Below, piece by piece: positions 1 through 7,732 of a stretch of DNA of 61,621 nt. The stretch is from NCBI GenBank assembly GCA_021832085.1, contig JAKBLM010000021.1, positions 1-61,621 on the forward strand, written 5' to 3'. The notes under the pieces are model-generated. The model had not been told where the DNA came from, ran no database searches, and saw nothing but the letters and a program-made list of their open reading frames with translations. Position 1 is the first letter of the stretch; the number at the start of each line of letters is the position of its first letter. Made by a program: the position numbers and the translations under genes. The DNA is from Acidobacteriota bacterium. Its GTDB lineage: Bacteria; Acidobacteriota; Terriglobia; Acidiferrales; UBA7541.

Positions 1-1
1 C

Positions 2-94
2 CTGCTGTTCGCTGTATCCACCGAAACGGTAGGGGATGCGCTGGCGCTGGCGGATGCCTGTGGCGCAGCGCTTTCCCGGCAATTTGTCGGGTAA
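2..94 (+). CDS. C-terminal end of an unidentified protein (truncated by the window edge)
   Basis: An open frame enters from the left edge and ends at TAA (92-94), encoding about 30 residues with normal protein-like composition (LLFAVSTETVGD, then an Ala-rich helix). It points towards the convergent ADOP permease gene. The fragment is too short for a family call. It could be a chance open frame, but no stop interrupts it from the first base and its codon use resembles that of the neighbouring genes. Confidence 0.4.
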   Translation: MLFAVSTETVGDALALADACGAALSRQFVG

Positions 95-292
95 GGCAGA
101 AAGATGGCGGGCTGAAGTCCCTCCGCCACACAACCGATCCGCAGTTTTCACGGAACGATGTGCGATAAGCCTAAGCTAGCAGCGGCGCCCGGTATGGCGG
201 GCAAGTCTGGCCAGCCTGTGCGCGCGGCAAGTAGAGGGGAAGGGCGACGTGCGTTGCTCCGGCCGAAACCATTCGCTGAACGCCGGGGAGGC

Positions 293-2716
293 TCACTCAC
301 TGCGCAACGCCCTCACGGGGTCGACGCGAGCGGCGCGGCATGCGGGCACGATGCAGGCCAGTAACGCGATGAGGAGTATCAGACCAATTGCAGCGGCAAG
401 TGTCACCGGATCGCTCGGGCTGATTTCGTACAGCAGGCTGCGCATCAGCCGCGTGAGCGCCAGCGCGCCGGCAACTCCGGCCGCAATCCCGATGAGCACC
501 GGCGTCATTGCCCCGGAAATCACCAGGCGAACAATGCTCTCCGGACGTGCTCCGAGCGCCACGCGTACGCCCAACTCCTTCGTGCGTCCGCTGACGGAAT
601 ACGCGACCACGCCGTAAATTCCCACCAGGGCGAGGATCAGGCCGAGCACAGCGAACGCGGAGAACAGCAGCGTCTCAAAGTGCGGCTCGCGCAGATCCCT
701 GGAAATGGCTTCGTCCAAAGTGAGCACGTCGCGGATCGGAAGATCTTTGTCGATGCTCCAGATCCGTTCTTCGACCGACTTGGCGAGGACGACCGGCTGC
801 CCGCTGCTGCGAACGAGAAACCACGTATACAGCGGGCGGCTGGTGCGGAATAACGGGAGATAAACGGTAGGCACGGGCGCGTCGGCCACATCTCGGTCGC
901 GTACGTCCGCGACAACGCCGACGATCCTTAGAGACTGGTGACCGGCGTGTGCGTTCCCCTCCACGAGATGGCGGCCCACCGGATCTTGCCCTGGGAAGTA
1001 CAGCCGGGCAAAGGAACGACTTACGACGGCCACGGGAGACGAAGTATCCACCTCGCTCACAGTGATCGCGCGGCCGACAAGTAGCGGAATGCCGAGCGTG
1101 CGGAAATAGCCGGAGCCGACGTAACGGACCTGGACTCTCTGGCTCGCGCCGAGCAAGGGCCCCGACTCGCTCTCCACGGAGAACCTTCCACTGAGGCCGG
1201 CACCTTCCAGAATGGGATTGACCATGGCGCTCGCAGAGCTGACCCCAGGCAGAGCGCGGAGATTTTCGAGAATCCGCTCGACCACCCCCTCTTGCTGCTC
1301 AAGATGCGGATATTTGAATCGCGGCACTGAGACGCCGAGCGAAAGGATGTGGTCGGTGTGAAAGCCGAAATCCACGTCCAGCAGGTGCTCAAAACTGCGG
1401 AGCGCGAGCAGCGAGCCGGCCAAAAGCACGACGCACAGAGCGACTTCGATGCCCACAAGCAGATTGCTGAGTCGCAATCCGCGCATGGCGCTTCCCCAGC
1501 TGCCCTGCGGCGCGCCGTTCTTGAGCGCGGCGTTTGCGTCCTGGCGCGAGGCAAGCAGGACGGGAACGAACCCCGAAAGGAATCCCGCGAAAATTGCGGC
1601 GCCGAGCGTGAAAAAGAAGACGGCGGCGTTCACGCTTACTCCATTGAGCCGGGGCGTATCGGATGGCGCGATCGCACGCAGCAGATCCAAGCCCCACCGA
1701 CCCACCACGAGCCCGAGCGCCCCGCCGGCGAGCGCCAGAAGCACACTTTCGGTCAGCAGATTCCGCGCGATGCGCCCCTGCGTCGCTCCAAGGGCGGAGC
1801 GAATAGCCAGTTCCTTGCTGCGGCCAAGCGCCCGCGCCAGAAAAAGATTGCCCAGGTTTGCGCAGGCAATCAGCAGAACAAAACCGACGGCGCCAAATAA
1901 AAGGAGCAGGCCGAGCCGCACATTTCCGACCTCCATATCGAGGTACGGAACCGCAATCAGGCCCCACCCCTTGTCTTCTCTGGGATTGGCAGTGGCTAGC
2001 CGTGCCGCGATTGTGTTGAGAGCCGCTTGCGCCTCGCCGACGCCCACGCCCGGGCGCAGCCACGCGAAGATTCGCACGTAGTGCGTGGCGGGATTGCCAG
2101 CAAACGCGGTGGCGGGATCGAGTGGCGCCCAGAGATCCGCGCCCGAAAGCCGAAAAGACGATGGCATGACACCGATGACGGTGTAGACGCGATCGCCAAG
2201 TTGGAGCGTTCTGCCGAGAATGGTACGGTTCCCGCCGAATTGCCTCTTCCAGAGGGCGTAGCTGAGGACGGCGACGTGGTCATGGCCCGGCTTTTCCTCT
2301 TCCGCGGAAAAAACGCGGCCGAAGAGCGGGGGCACTCCCGCCGCCCCGAAAAAACTGCTCGGAACGTACCCCACGTCGGCGATCTCAGGCCTCGCCAATC
2401 CGGTGAGTGTCTGGAACCCATCGTCGGTAAATGCAACTTGCGAGAAAATGTCTTTCGCGTCCCGGATGAGCGAGAATCCAGGCACCGGGACTTCCCAGTA
2501 GCCGGAAGTGAACCCCAGAGGCCGCGACCAGATGGCGACCATGCGGCTGGAACTGCGGTAGGGAAGCGGCCGAAGCAGAACGCCATCGACAACACTGAAG
2601 ATGGCAGCGTTGGCCCCGATGCCGAGCGCCAGGGTGGCAACGGCTATAGCGACAAAGCCGGGCGATTGCCGGAGACGCCGCAGCGCGTACCGTATGTCTT
2701 GCCAAAGGGCGCTCAA
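293..2716 (-). CDS. ADOP-type (acidobacterial duplicated orphan permease) FtsX/MacB-like membrane protein
   Basis: An 807-residue protein with the architecture of a duplicated MacB/FtsX permease. It has an N-terminal cytoplasmic helix (SALWQDIRYALRRL), a first TM near residues 22-44, a large periplasmic MacB-like core domain, three TMs around 270-390, a second TM/periplasmic unit from about 430, and three C-terminal TMs ending in the typical PVRALRSE tail. ADOP proteins are expanded in Acidobacteriota and usually lack an adjacent ATP-binding subunit. None is present here, which fits. The substrate is unknown; MacB relatives do mechanotransmission or lipoprotein/peptide efflux. The ATG start fits the family's usual N-terminus. 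The gene is not obviously in an operon with ribF, as 196 bp separate them. Confidence 0.9.
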   Translation of the reverse strand: MSALWQDIRYALRRLRQSPGFVAIAVATLALGIGANAAIFSVVDGVLLRPLPYRSSSRMVAIWSRPLGFTSGYWEVPVPGFSLIRDAKDIFSQVAFTDDGFQTLTGLARPEIADVGYVPSSFFGAAGVPPLFGRVFSAEEEKPGHDHVAVLSYALWKRQFGGNRTILGRTLQLGDRVYTVIGVMPSSFRLSGADLWAPLDPATAFAGNPATHYVRIFAWLRPGVGVGEAQAALNTIAARLATANPREDKGWGLIAVPYLDMEVGNVRLGLLLLFGAVGFVLLIACANLGNLFLARALGRSKELAIRSALGATQGRIARNLLTESVLLALAGGALGLVVGRWGLDLLRAIAPSDTPRLNGVSVNAAVFFFTLGAAIFAGFLSGFVPVLLASRQDANAALKNGAPQGSWGSAMRGLRLSNLLVGIEVALCVVLLAGSLLALRSFEHLLDVDFGFHTDHILSLGVSVPRFKYPHLEQQEGVVERILENLRALPGVSSASAMVNPILEGAGLSGRFSVESESGPLLGASQRVQVRYVGSGYFRTLGIPLLVGRAITVSEVDTSSPVAVVSRSFARLYFPGQDPVGRHLVEGNAHAGHQSLRIVGVVADVRDRDVADAPVPTVYLPLFRTSRPLYTWFLVRSSGQPVVLAKSVEERIWSIDKDLPIRDVLTLDEAISRDLREPHFETLLFSAFAVLGLILALVGIYGVVAYSVSGRTKELGVRVALGARPESIVRLVISGAMTPVLIGIAAGVAGALALTRLMRSLLYEISPSDPVTLAAAIGLILLIALLACIVPACRAARVDPVRALRSE

Positions 2717-2912
2717 TCGAGCACCTCTAGGAGAAGCCGCCAGCCAGGTGTTTCAAACTTCTTACCGTTCTTGCCCGCTCCCGCGCGGCGCTAGCTTATC
2801 GCGCTTCCGCAGTCGCGTTCAACGCTGAGTTCACGAAACAGGTCCTCCATGCCGAATTCCTGTCGTGTGGTTCCCAAGGAGCGAATGACAGGAATAGAAG
2901 CCCGGACGAGGC

Positions 2913-3887
2913 TTAACGGCGCGAGGGTATTGGCTGGCGGCGCCAGCGGTCAAGTCGGGCGAAGAAGCGGCGAGTGCGCTCGATGTCGCGAAGGACCTGG
3001 GCGCGCAGATCCTGAACCGAGACGAATTTTTGTTCATCGCGCAGGCGCTTCCAGAAGCGGACTTCCATGGCGCCCGATTTCACTTCCTCGGAAAAACCGA
3101 GCAGGTGGCTTTCGACGGTGAGCACGTGGCCCTGAAAGGTGGGGCGCAAGCCAACGTTGGTCGCCGCGCGATAGAGCCTGCCGCCGACAATTGTCTCGGT
3201 CGCGTAGACGCCGCGGCCGGGAACAAGTTCCTGCTCGTAGGCGAGGTTCAGCGTGGGCACCACCAGCTTCCGCCCCTGGCCGGTTCCCGACATGATTTCG
3301 CCAGTGAGCGCGAAAGGGCGGCCGAGCATGCGGCCACCGAGTTCCACGCGGCCGGTGCCGATTGCCCGGCGCACCAGGGTGCTCGAAATCATTTGGCCGC
3401 GCAGCCGCACCGCGGGCACCACGCCCACGCTGTAACCGAGCGTCTTGCCGAGTTGTTCGAGCAGTTGCGGATCGCCCTCCTGCCGGTGGCCGAAACGGAA
3501 ATTCTCCCCAACGAACACCGCGACACAGTGCAGCGTTTCGGCGAGCACCTCGCGCGCAAATTCCTCCGCCGAAAGCCGGGCGAATTCGGCGGTGAAGGGA
3601 ATCACCAGCACCGCGTCGAGGCCGGTGGCCTCGAAAAGATCGAGCCGCTGGCTGAGCGTGGTGATCAGTGGCGGCGCCGCATCGCGGCGCAGGACGCGGG
3701 TCGGGTGGGGATCGAAGGTTGCGACCGTGGCCAGCGCACCCTGCGCCCGGGCGCGCTCGATCACGCGCTGGAGAATTTGCTGATGCCCGCGATGCACGCC
3801 GTCGAAATTTCCGATCGCCGCCACGCTCGCGGCCGACCCGTTCGCTTGCCGCCACTCGCCCGCGGAACGGTTGGCTCGCAGCGTCAC
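2913..3887 (-). CDS. ribF: Bifunctional riboflavin kinase / FAD synthetase
   Basis: 324 residues, the usual RibF length. The N-terminal FAD synthetase (nucleotidyltransferase) domain carries GNFDGVHRGHQ (about residues 27-37) and the ISSTLVR motif (about 168-174). The C-terminal riboflavin kinase domain has the VVPTLNL motif (PTxN, about 208-214). It converts riboflavin to FMN and then FAD in the cytoplasm. The start overlaps the stop of the upstream metallo-hydrolase by 4 bp, so DUF1844, hydrolase and ribF look co-transcribed and the latter two translationally coupled. No FMN riboswitch is recognisable upstream. Confidence 0.95.
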   Translation of the reverse strand: MTLRANRSAGEWRQANGSAASVAAIGNFDGVHRGHQQILQRVIERARAQGALATVATFDPHPTRVLRRDAAPPLITTLSQRLDLFEATGLDAVLVIPFTAEFARLSAEEFAREVLAETLHCVAVFVGENFRFGHRQEGDPQLLEQLGKTLGYSVGVVPAVRLRGQMISSTLVRRAIGTGRVELGGRMLGRPFALTGEIMSGTGQGRKLVVPTLNLAYEQELVPGRGVYATETIVGGRLYRAATNVGLRPTFQGHVLTVESHLLGFSEEVKSGAMEVRFWKRLRDEQKFVSVQDLRAQVLRDIERTRRFFARLDRWRRQPIPSRR

Positions 3888-4672
3888 GGCAGCGCCACCT
3901 CGAATCGCAAACCGTCGTAGGCGAGGTTCACGTTCTCGGGCAGGCGCTGGTTCGTTTCTTCGTGGCCCAGTTCGTGGGCGATGTGCGTGAACCAGGTCCG
4001 GCGCGGGCGCAATTCCTCGACCAGCGCGAGCGACTGCTCGATGTTCGAGTGCATCGGGTGCGGCGTATAGCGGAGCGCGTCGAGGATCAGCACGTCCAGG
4101 TTGTGCAGCAGCGCCTTGGATTCTTCCGGGATGGCGCTGAAATCGGTGAGATAGGCGAAGGGCCCGAGCCGAAAGCCGAGCACGGGGATCGGGCCGTGTT
4201 GGGCCGGAATGGGCACCAGCTTCCGGTTCTCGTCGGAGAAGCCGAAGGGATCAAACGGGCCGTTGATGGGGTTCATCCGGATCAGCGGCAGCGTGCTGTA
4301 GCCGTTGGGCTCGAAAATGTAGGCGAAGGTCCGCCGCAGGATCGCGAGAGTATCCGGGGAGGCGTAGAGCGGGATCTCCGATTTCTGACGGATATTGAAC
4401 GGGCGGATGTCGTCGAGGCCGAGGATGTGGTCGGCGTGGCCGTGCGTGTAGACGATCGCGTCGAGCCGGCCGATCTTTTCCCGCAAGGCCTGAGTACGGA
4501 AATCCGGCGAGGTGTCGATTACGACGTTGCGGCCATCCAGGGAAAGCAGGATCGACGAACGCGTGCGCCGGTCGTGCGGGTCCTGCGAACGGCAAACCGG
4601 GCAGCTACAACCGAGCGTCGGCACCCCCATCGACGTTCCCGAACCGAGGACCGTCAGCCGCAATACCGCCAT
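3884..4672 (-). CDS. Metallo-beta-lactamase-fold hydrolase, PhnP-like phosphodiesterase family
   Basis: 262 residues. The N-terminus (LRLTVLGSGTSMGVP) and the zinc-site motif THGHADH (about residues 76-82) define an MBL-fold hydrolase. The CSCPVC segment near residues 22-27 and the downstream LTDFSA and MHSN elements match the PhnP/YcbX-like branch, which acts on cyclic phosphodiesters such as phosphoribosyl 1,2-cyclic phosphate. No phn genes are nearby, so the substrate cannot be assigned. It sits 3 bp downstream of the DUF1844 gene and overlaps ribF by 4 bp, forming a tight three-gene unit. Confidence 0.85.
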   Translation of the reverse strand: MAVLRLTVLGSGTSMGVPTLGCSCPVCRSQDPHDRRTRSSILLSLDGRNVVIDTSPDFRTQALREKIGRLDAIVYTHGHADHILGLDDIRPFNIRQKSEIPLYASPDTLAILRRTFAYIFEPNGYSTLPLIRMNPINGPFDPFGFSDENRKLVPIPAQHGPIPVLGFRLGPFAYLTDFSAIPEESKALLHNLDVLILDALRYTPHPMHSNIEQSLALVEELRPRRTWFTHIAHELGHEETNQRLPENVNLAYDGLRFEVALP

Positions 4673-4675
4673 CGC

Positions 4676-5176
4676 TCAGAGATTCCCTCGTCCCCTCTCG
4701 CGGCCAGCCGCCGCGGACGCTGCTGCTCTCGACATCTCGAGATAGCTCATCTTCAGGCTCCCGATCACGTCGAGCAGCAGCTGCTCCTCCTCGGTGGCCA
4801 GGTTGCCGCGCGTCTTCTCGCGGAGCGCGTCGAGCATGTCGACCACCTCGCGCGCCCCTTCGAGATCGACCATCGGCTTGCCGGTCCGGGGATCGGTGAT
4901 GCCGCCGAGCAGGGCCACCGCGTTGCGGGCGATCAGGTCGATCAGCATCTCGAAGGCCGGGGAGCGGTTCGGCTTTTCCGCCGCCTCGGCCGCCGCTGCC
5001 GGCTGCTTTCCTCCGTCACGGGCCGGTTTGGGCTCGGCCGGAGGAGGGACTACCGCCTTTTGCGCGGCTTTCTGTTCCTGCTCGATCTGCTCGCGGGCCT
5101 CTTCGCGCAATTCTCCCTCGGGGTTGAAGAGCCTGCGGTCGATGACGCGGAACGTCTCGTCGTTCTGTTCTGCCAT
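4676..5176 (-). CDS. DUF1844 domain protein
   Basis: 166 residues from the ATG at 5176, which is preceded by a good GAGAGGA ribosome-binding site. An in-frame start 51 bp further upstream lacks one. Residues about 1-75 are charged and low-complexity (EREAREQIEQEQ, Pro/Ala-rich linker). The C-terminal part holds the DUF1844 signature: MLIDLIARNAVALLGG, then DPRTGKPMVDLEGAREVVDML, then EEEQLLLDVIGSLKMSYLE. The family is common in Acidobacteriota and Deltaproteobacteria and has no assigned function. It is probably cytosolic and oligomeric. First gene of the DUF1844-hydrolase-ribF unit, divergent from blaI. Confidence 0.85.
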   Translation of the reverse strand: MAEQNDETFRVIDRRLFNPEGELREEAREQIEQEQKAAQKAVVPPPAEPKPARDGGKQPAAAAEAAEKPNRSPAFEMLIDLIARNAVALLGGITDPRTGKPMVDLEGAREVVDMLDALREKTRGNLATEEEQLLLDVIGSLKMSYLEMSRAAASAAAGRERGRGNL

Positions 5177-5401
5177 CGGAAGTCCTCTCGGTGCGCCCCA
5201 GGGCGCTTGGCGCAAATCGCGCGTCAAATCCGGCGCGGCTCGCCCGCCCTCGCGCAGCCGTCTATGTTCCTTTTCGTCTGTCTTTTGCGCTCAATTCTGT
5301 TTCGAGTCTACCATCGCGGCCCGGCGGCGGCCAAGCCGCCGAGGTGGCGCAGAGCCGCAACCCGGGCGGCCCGGGCCGGCGGGGAAGTACGAACATTTTC
5401 G

Positions 5402-5430
5402 TTGACAATACGAAAACCATCGTACTACCA
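5402..5430 (+). promoter_or_regulatory. Probable blaI promoter with overlapping BlaI-type operator dyad
   Basis: A consensus -35 TTGACA (5402-5407) is followed 15 bp later by TACTAC (5423-5428) as a possible -10. Between and overlapping them is a perfect inverted repeat TACGA-N6-TCGTA (5409-5424). BlaI/MecI repressors bind short dyads overlapping their own promoters, so this is the expected place for an autoregulatory operator. The half-site differs from the staphylococcal TACA/TGTA, so assignment to BlaI is an inference. Confidence 0.6.
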
Positions 5431-5437
5431 TCGGGCC

Positions 5438-5827
5438 ATGCCCAAACCCAAGCTGCCCGAGCCGACCGACGCCGAGCTGGAAATCCTGCTCGTGCTCTGG
5501 GAAACGGGTCCGGCGACCGTCCGCGAAGTCTACGAACGGCTCAGCCCCCGACGGCCCGTCGTTTACACCACCGTTTTGAAGCTCATGCAGATCATGGCGG
5601 AAAAGGGGCTGGTCGACCGCGACCAGTCGCAGCGCGCCCACGTCTACCGGGCGCGGCTCACGCAGGAAGAGGCGCGGCGGCGGCTGGTCGGCGACCTGCT
5701 CGACCGGCTCTTCCATGGTTCGGCGAAGCAACTGGTGATGCAGGCGCTCTCGAGCCGCAAGGCGACGCGCGAGGAATTGGCCGAGATCCGGCAAATGCTC
5801 GACGAAATGACGCGAGGTGCGAAATGA
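5438..5827 (+). CDS. blaI: BlaI/MecI-type transcriptional repressor
   Basis: 129 residues, typical for BlaI. The N-terminal winged helix contains PTDAELEILLVLWETGPATVR (split: PTDAELEILLVLW then ETGPATVREVYERL), and the recognition region VVYTTVLKLMQIMAEKGLV is characteristic (YTT-x-LK). The C-terminal helices give the dimerisation domain. In characterised systems, a BlaR1 metalloprotease inactivates the repressor upon signal sensing. The next gene, overlapping by 4 bp (ATGA), encodes exactly such an M56 protease. The gene lies just downstream of an operator-like dyad. No beta-lactamase gene is in the neighbourhood, so the signal and target genes are unknown. Confidence 0.93.
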   Translation: MPKPKLPEPTDAELEILLVLWETGPATVREVYERLSPRRPVVYTTVLKLMQIMAEKGLVDRDQSQRAHVYRARLTQEEARRRLVGDLLDRLFHGSAKQLVMQALSSRKATREELAEIRQMLDEMTRGAK

Positions 5828-7668
5828 TTCAGGCGCTCGGTTGGACCCTGGTTCATTTTCTGTGGCAGGGCGCGGCGATTGCCCTCCTGCTTGCGCTAGC
5901 CAACCGCGCGCTGCGGCGGGCCTCGGCGCAGGCACGCTACGTGGCCGCCTGCGCGGCGCTGCTGCTGATGCTCGCGGCGCCGGTTGCCACGTTTCTCCGG
6001 CTCAGCCGGCCGTTTGCTGCCGGGCCAGTCGTAGCCGCAGCCTCCACGGCGCACATTTCCGCAGCCGTCATTCCCGCAGCCGGACCGACCGTTCCGCCCG
6101 CGGGAGGGATTCCCTGGCTGCCGCTCATCGTGGCTCTTTGGACGGCGGGCGTGGCGCTGCTCTCGATTCGCATGGCGGGCGGCTTGCTGGTTGCTCGCCG
6201 GTTGAAGCTGCGGGCAACGCCAGTCGCGAGCCATGAGTGGCGGGAGCGGATTGGGAATCTGGCCGCGCGGATCGGGCTGCGGCGCGGCGTGGCGCTGTGC
6301 GAATCGGCGCTGGCCGAAGCGCCGATGACGATCGGCTGGCTGCGGCCGGCAATCCTGATTCCTGCCGGTGCGCTGCTGCAGCTATCGCCCGAGCAGCTCG
6401 AAGCGATTCTCGCGCACGAACTCGCCCACGTGCGCCGGCTGGATTATCTGGTGAATCTGCTGCAAACCGGCGCTGAAACGCTGCTTTTTTACCATCCAGC
6501 GGTCTGGTGGGTGAGCCGGCGGATTCGAGCCGAGCGCGAAAACTGCTGCGACGATCTGGCGGTCGCGGTGTGTGGCGACGCCGTCGTATACGCTCGCGCA
6601 CTGCTCGAACTGGAGACCATGGCGGCCGGCCGTGCGCCGCAGATGGCGCTGGCGGCAACCGCCGGATCGCTCTCCGGCCGCGTGAAGCGGCTCCTCCGCC
6701 CCGATCGCGGCACGCGACGGAATCCGGGAACGGGACTGGCAGCGGTGCTGGCTGTTTTCGCACTGGCGACGGCGTGGCTTTGCATCCAGCCGCGGCTACA
6801 TGCCGCGAGCCACGCGGCTGAAGCCGCGGCGACCGCGATTCAGAATTCCGGGGCGAGCGGTCAGTCTGTTACTGCAACGTCGCAAACAACGGGCACGCAT
6901 AAGACTCCGCCCCCGCCACCGCCTCCGCCGCCCCCACCACTGCCCGCGGCTGGGCAGAAGCCCGAGCCTTCCTACGTGCGCGAGATTGCCGCTGCCGGCT
7001 ATCCGCATCTTTCCGTCAACCAGCTGATCGCTTTCAAAATGCAGAACGTCACGCCAGACTATATTCGCGCGATCCGCGCCGCCGGTTTCACGCCCTCGGC
7101 CAACCAACTGCTGGCGATGCGGTTGATGGGCGTGACGCCGGCCTATGCGAAACAGATGAAGGCGGCTTTTCCGGACATTACCGCCCGGGAACTGATCGCC
7201 TGCCACATGCAGGGAATCGATCCGCAAACGGCGAAACAGATGAACAGCCTGGGGCTGGGCAGATTGAGCGTGCACCAGATGATCGCGGCGCGCATTTTCA
7301 AAATTGACGCCGCCACGGTTCGCTCGCTTGAGAGCGAGGGCTTCCGGAATCTGACGTTCCAGCAAGTGGTGGGCGCGCGCGTGCAAGGTGTGACGCCGGA
7401 ATTCGTGCGCGGGCTGAAAGCGGCCGGATTCCCGAACCTGACAATGCGACAGGCGATCGCGGCGCGCGTGCAGGGGCTGACACCGGAATACGTCAGCAGC
7501 CTGAGGAATCTCGGTTTCCCGAAACTGACTTTCGAGGAAGCGTTGCGCGCAAAGGTGATGGGACTGACGCCGGCGTTTGTGCGCGAGGCGCGCCAGCACG
7601 GCTTCCAGAATCTCACGATCGACAAGCTGATCCGGCTCAAGATGCTGAACGTGCTTCCCGGGCATTGA
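5824..7668 (+). CDS. BlaR1-like M56 membrane metalloprotease with C-terminal 29-residue repeat domain
   Basis: 614 residues. The N-terminus has about four TMs (near 5-25, 38-58, 98-118 and 304-322). The cytoplasmic gluzincin site is HELAH (H198, E199, H202), followed by the RERENCCDD segment supplying the third zinc ligand (E237/E239 region), as in BlaR1/MecR1. After the last TM comes an extracytoplasmic linker with eleven consecutive prolines (362-372). Where BlaR1 would have a penicillin-binding sensor domain, residues 382-614 instead hold eight repeats of about 29 residues (VTPEFVRGLKAAGF type). The gene overlaps blaI by 4 bp, and a secreted protein built from the same repeats follows 64 bp downstream. 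I infer a signal-transducing protease that cleaves or releases BlaI. The ligand is unknown. Confidence 0.88.
   Translation: MIQALGWTLVHFLWQGAAIALLLALANRALRRASAQARYVAACAALLLMLAAPVATFLRLSRPFAAGPVVAAASTAHISAAVIPAAGPTVPPAGGIPWLPLIVALWTAGVALLSIRMAGGLLVARRLKLRATPVASHEWRERIGNLAARIGLRRGVALCESALAEAPMTIGWLRPAILIPAGALLQLSPEQLEAILAHELAHVRRLDYLVNLLQTGAETLLFYHPAVWWVSRRIRAERENCCDDLAVAVCGDAVVYARALLELETMAAGRAPQMALAATAGSLSGRVKRLLRPDRGTRRNPGTGLAAVLAVFALATAWLCIQPRLHAASHAAEAAATAIQNSGASGQSVTATSQTTGTHKTPPPPPPPPPPPLPAAGQKPEPSYVREIAAAGYPHLSVNQLIAFKMQNVTPDYIRAIRAAGFTPSANQLLAMRLMGVTPAYAKQMKAAFPDITARELIACHMQGIDPQTAKQMNSLGLGRLSVHQMIAARIFKIDAATVRSLESEGFRNLTFQQVVGARVQGVTPEFVRGLKAAGFPNLTMRQAIAARVQGLTPEYVSSLRNLGFPKLTFEEALRAKVMGLTPAFVREARQHGFQNLTIDKLIRLKMLNVLPGH
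6967..7653 (+). repeat. Eight tandem ~29-codon repeats inside the M56 protease gene
   Basis: The encoded units follow V-T-P-x-[YF]-[VI]-R-x-[LM]-[RK]-x-x-G-[FY]-x-x-L-[TS]-x-x-[QE]-x-[IL]-x-x-[RK]-[VM]-x-G. The copies begin at about protein residues 382, 410, 438, 466, 495, 524, 553 and 582. Copies 5-7 are the most regular. Predicted as alternating short helices, they could form a solenoid. The same consensus occurs in the next gene. I do not recognise a named domain. Confidence 0.8.
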
Positions 7669-7732
7669 TTGCCGCCCAGCAAAACAGGCACAGGAAATCG
7701 GCGGCCACATACCGCAATCGAGGGAGGGGAAG

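Noticed and set aside
3668..5434. Long plus-strand open frame running across ribF, the PhnP-like hydrolase and DUF1844 into blaI
   Set aside because: It is antisense to three well-supported genes; only the last 130 codons (5438-5827) are a real gene (BlaI).
5824..7668. Beta-lactam sensor role for the M56 protein
   Set aside because: No penicillin-binding SxxK/SxN/KTG domain is present at the C-terminus; it is replaced by repeats.
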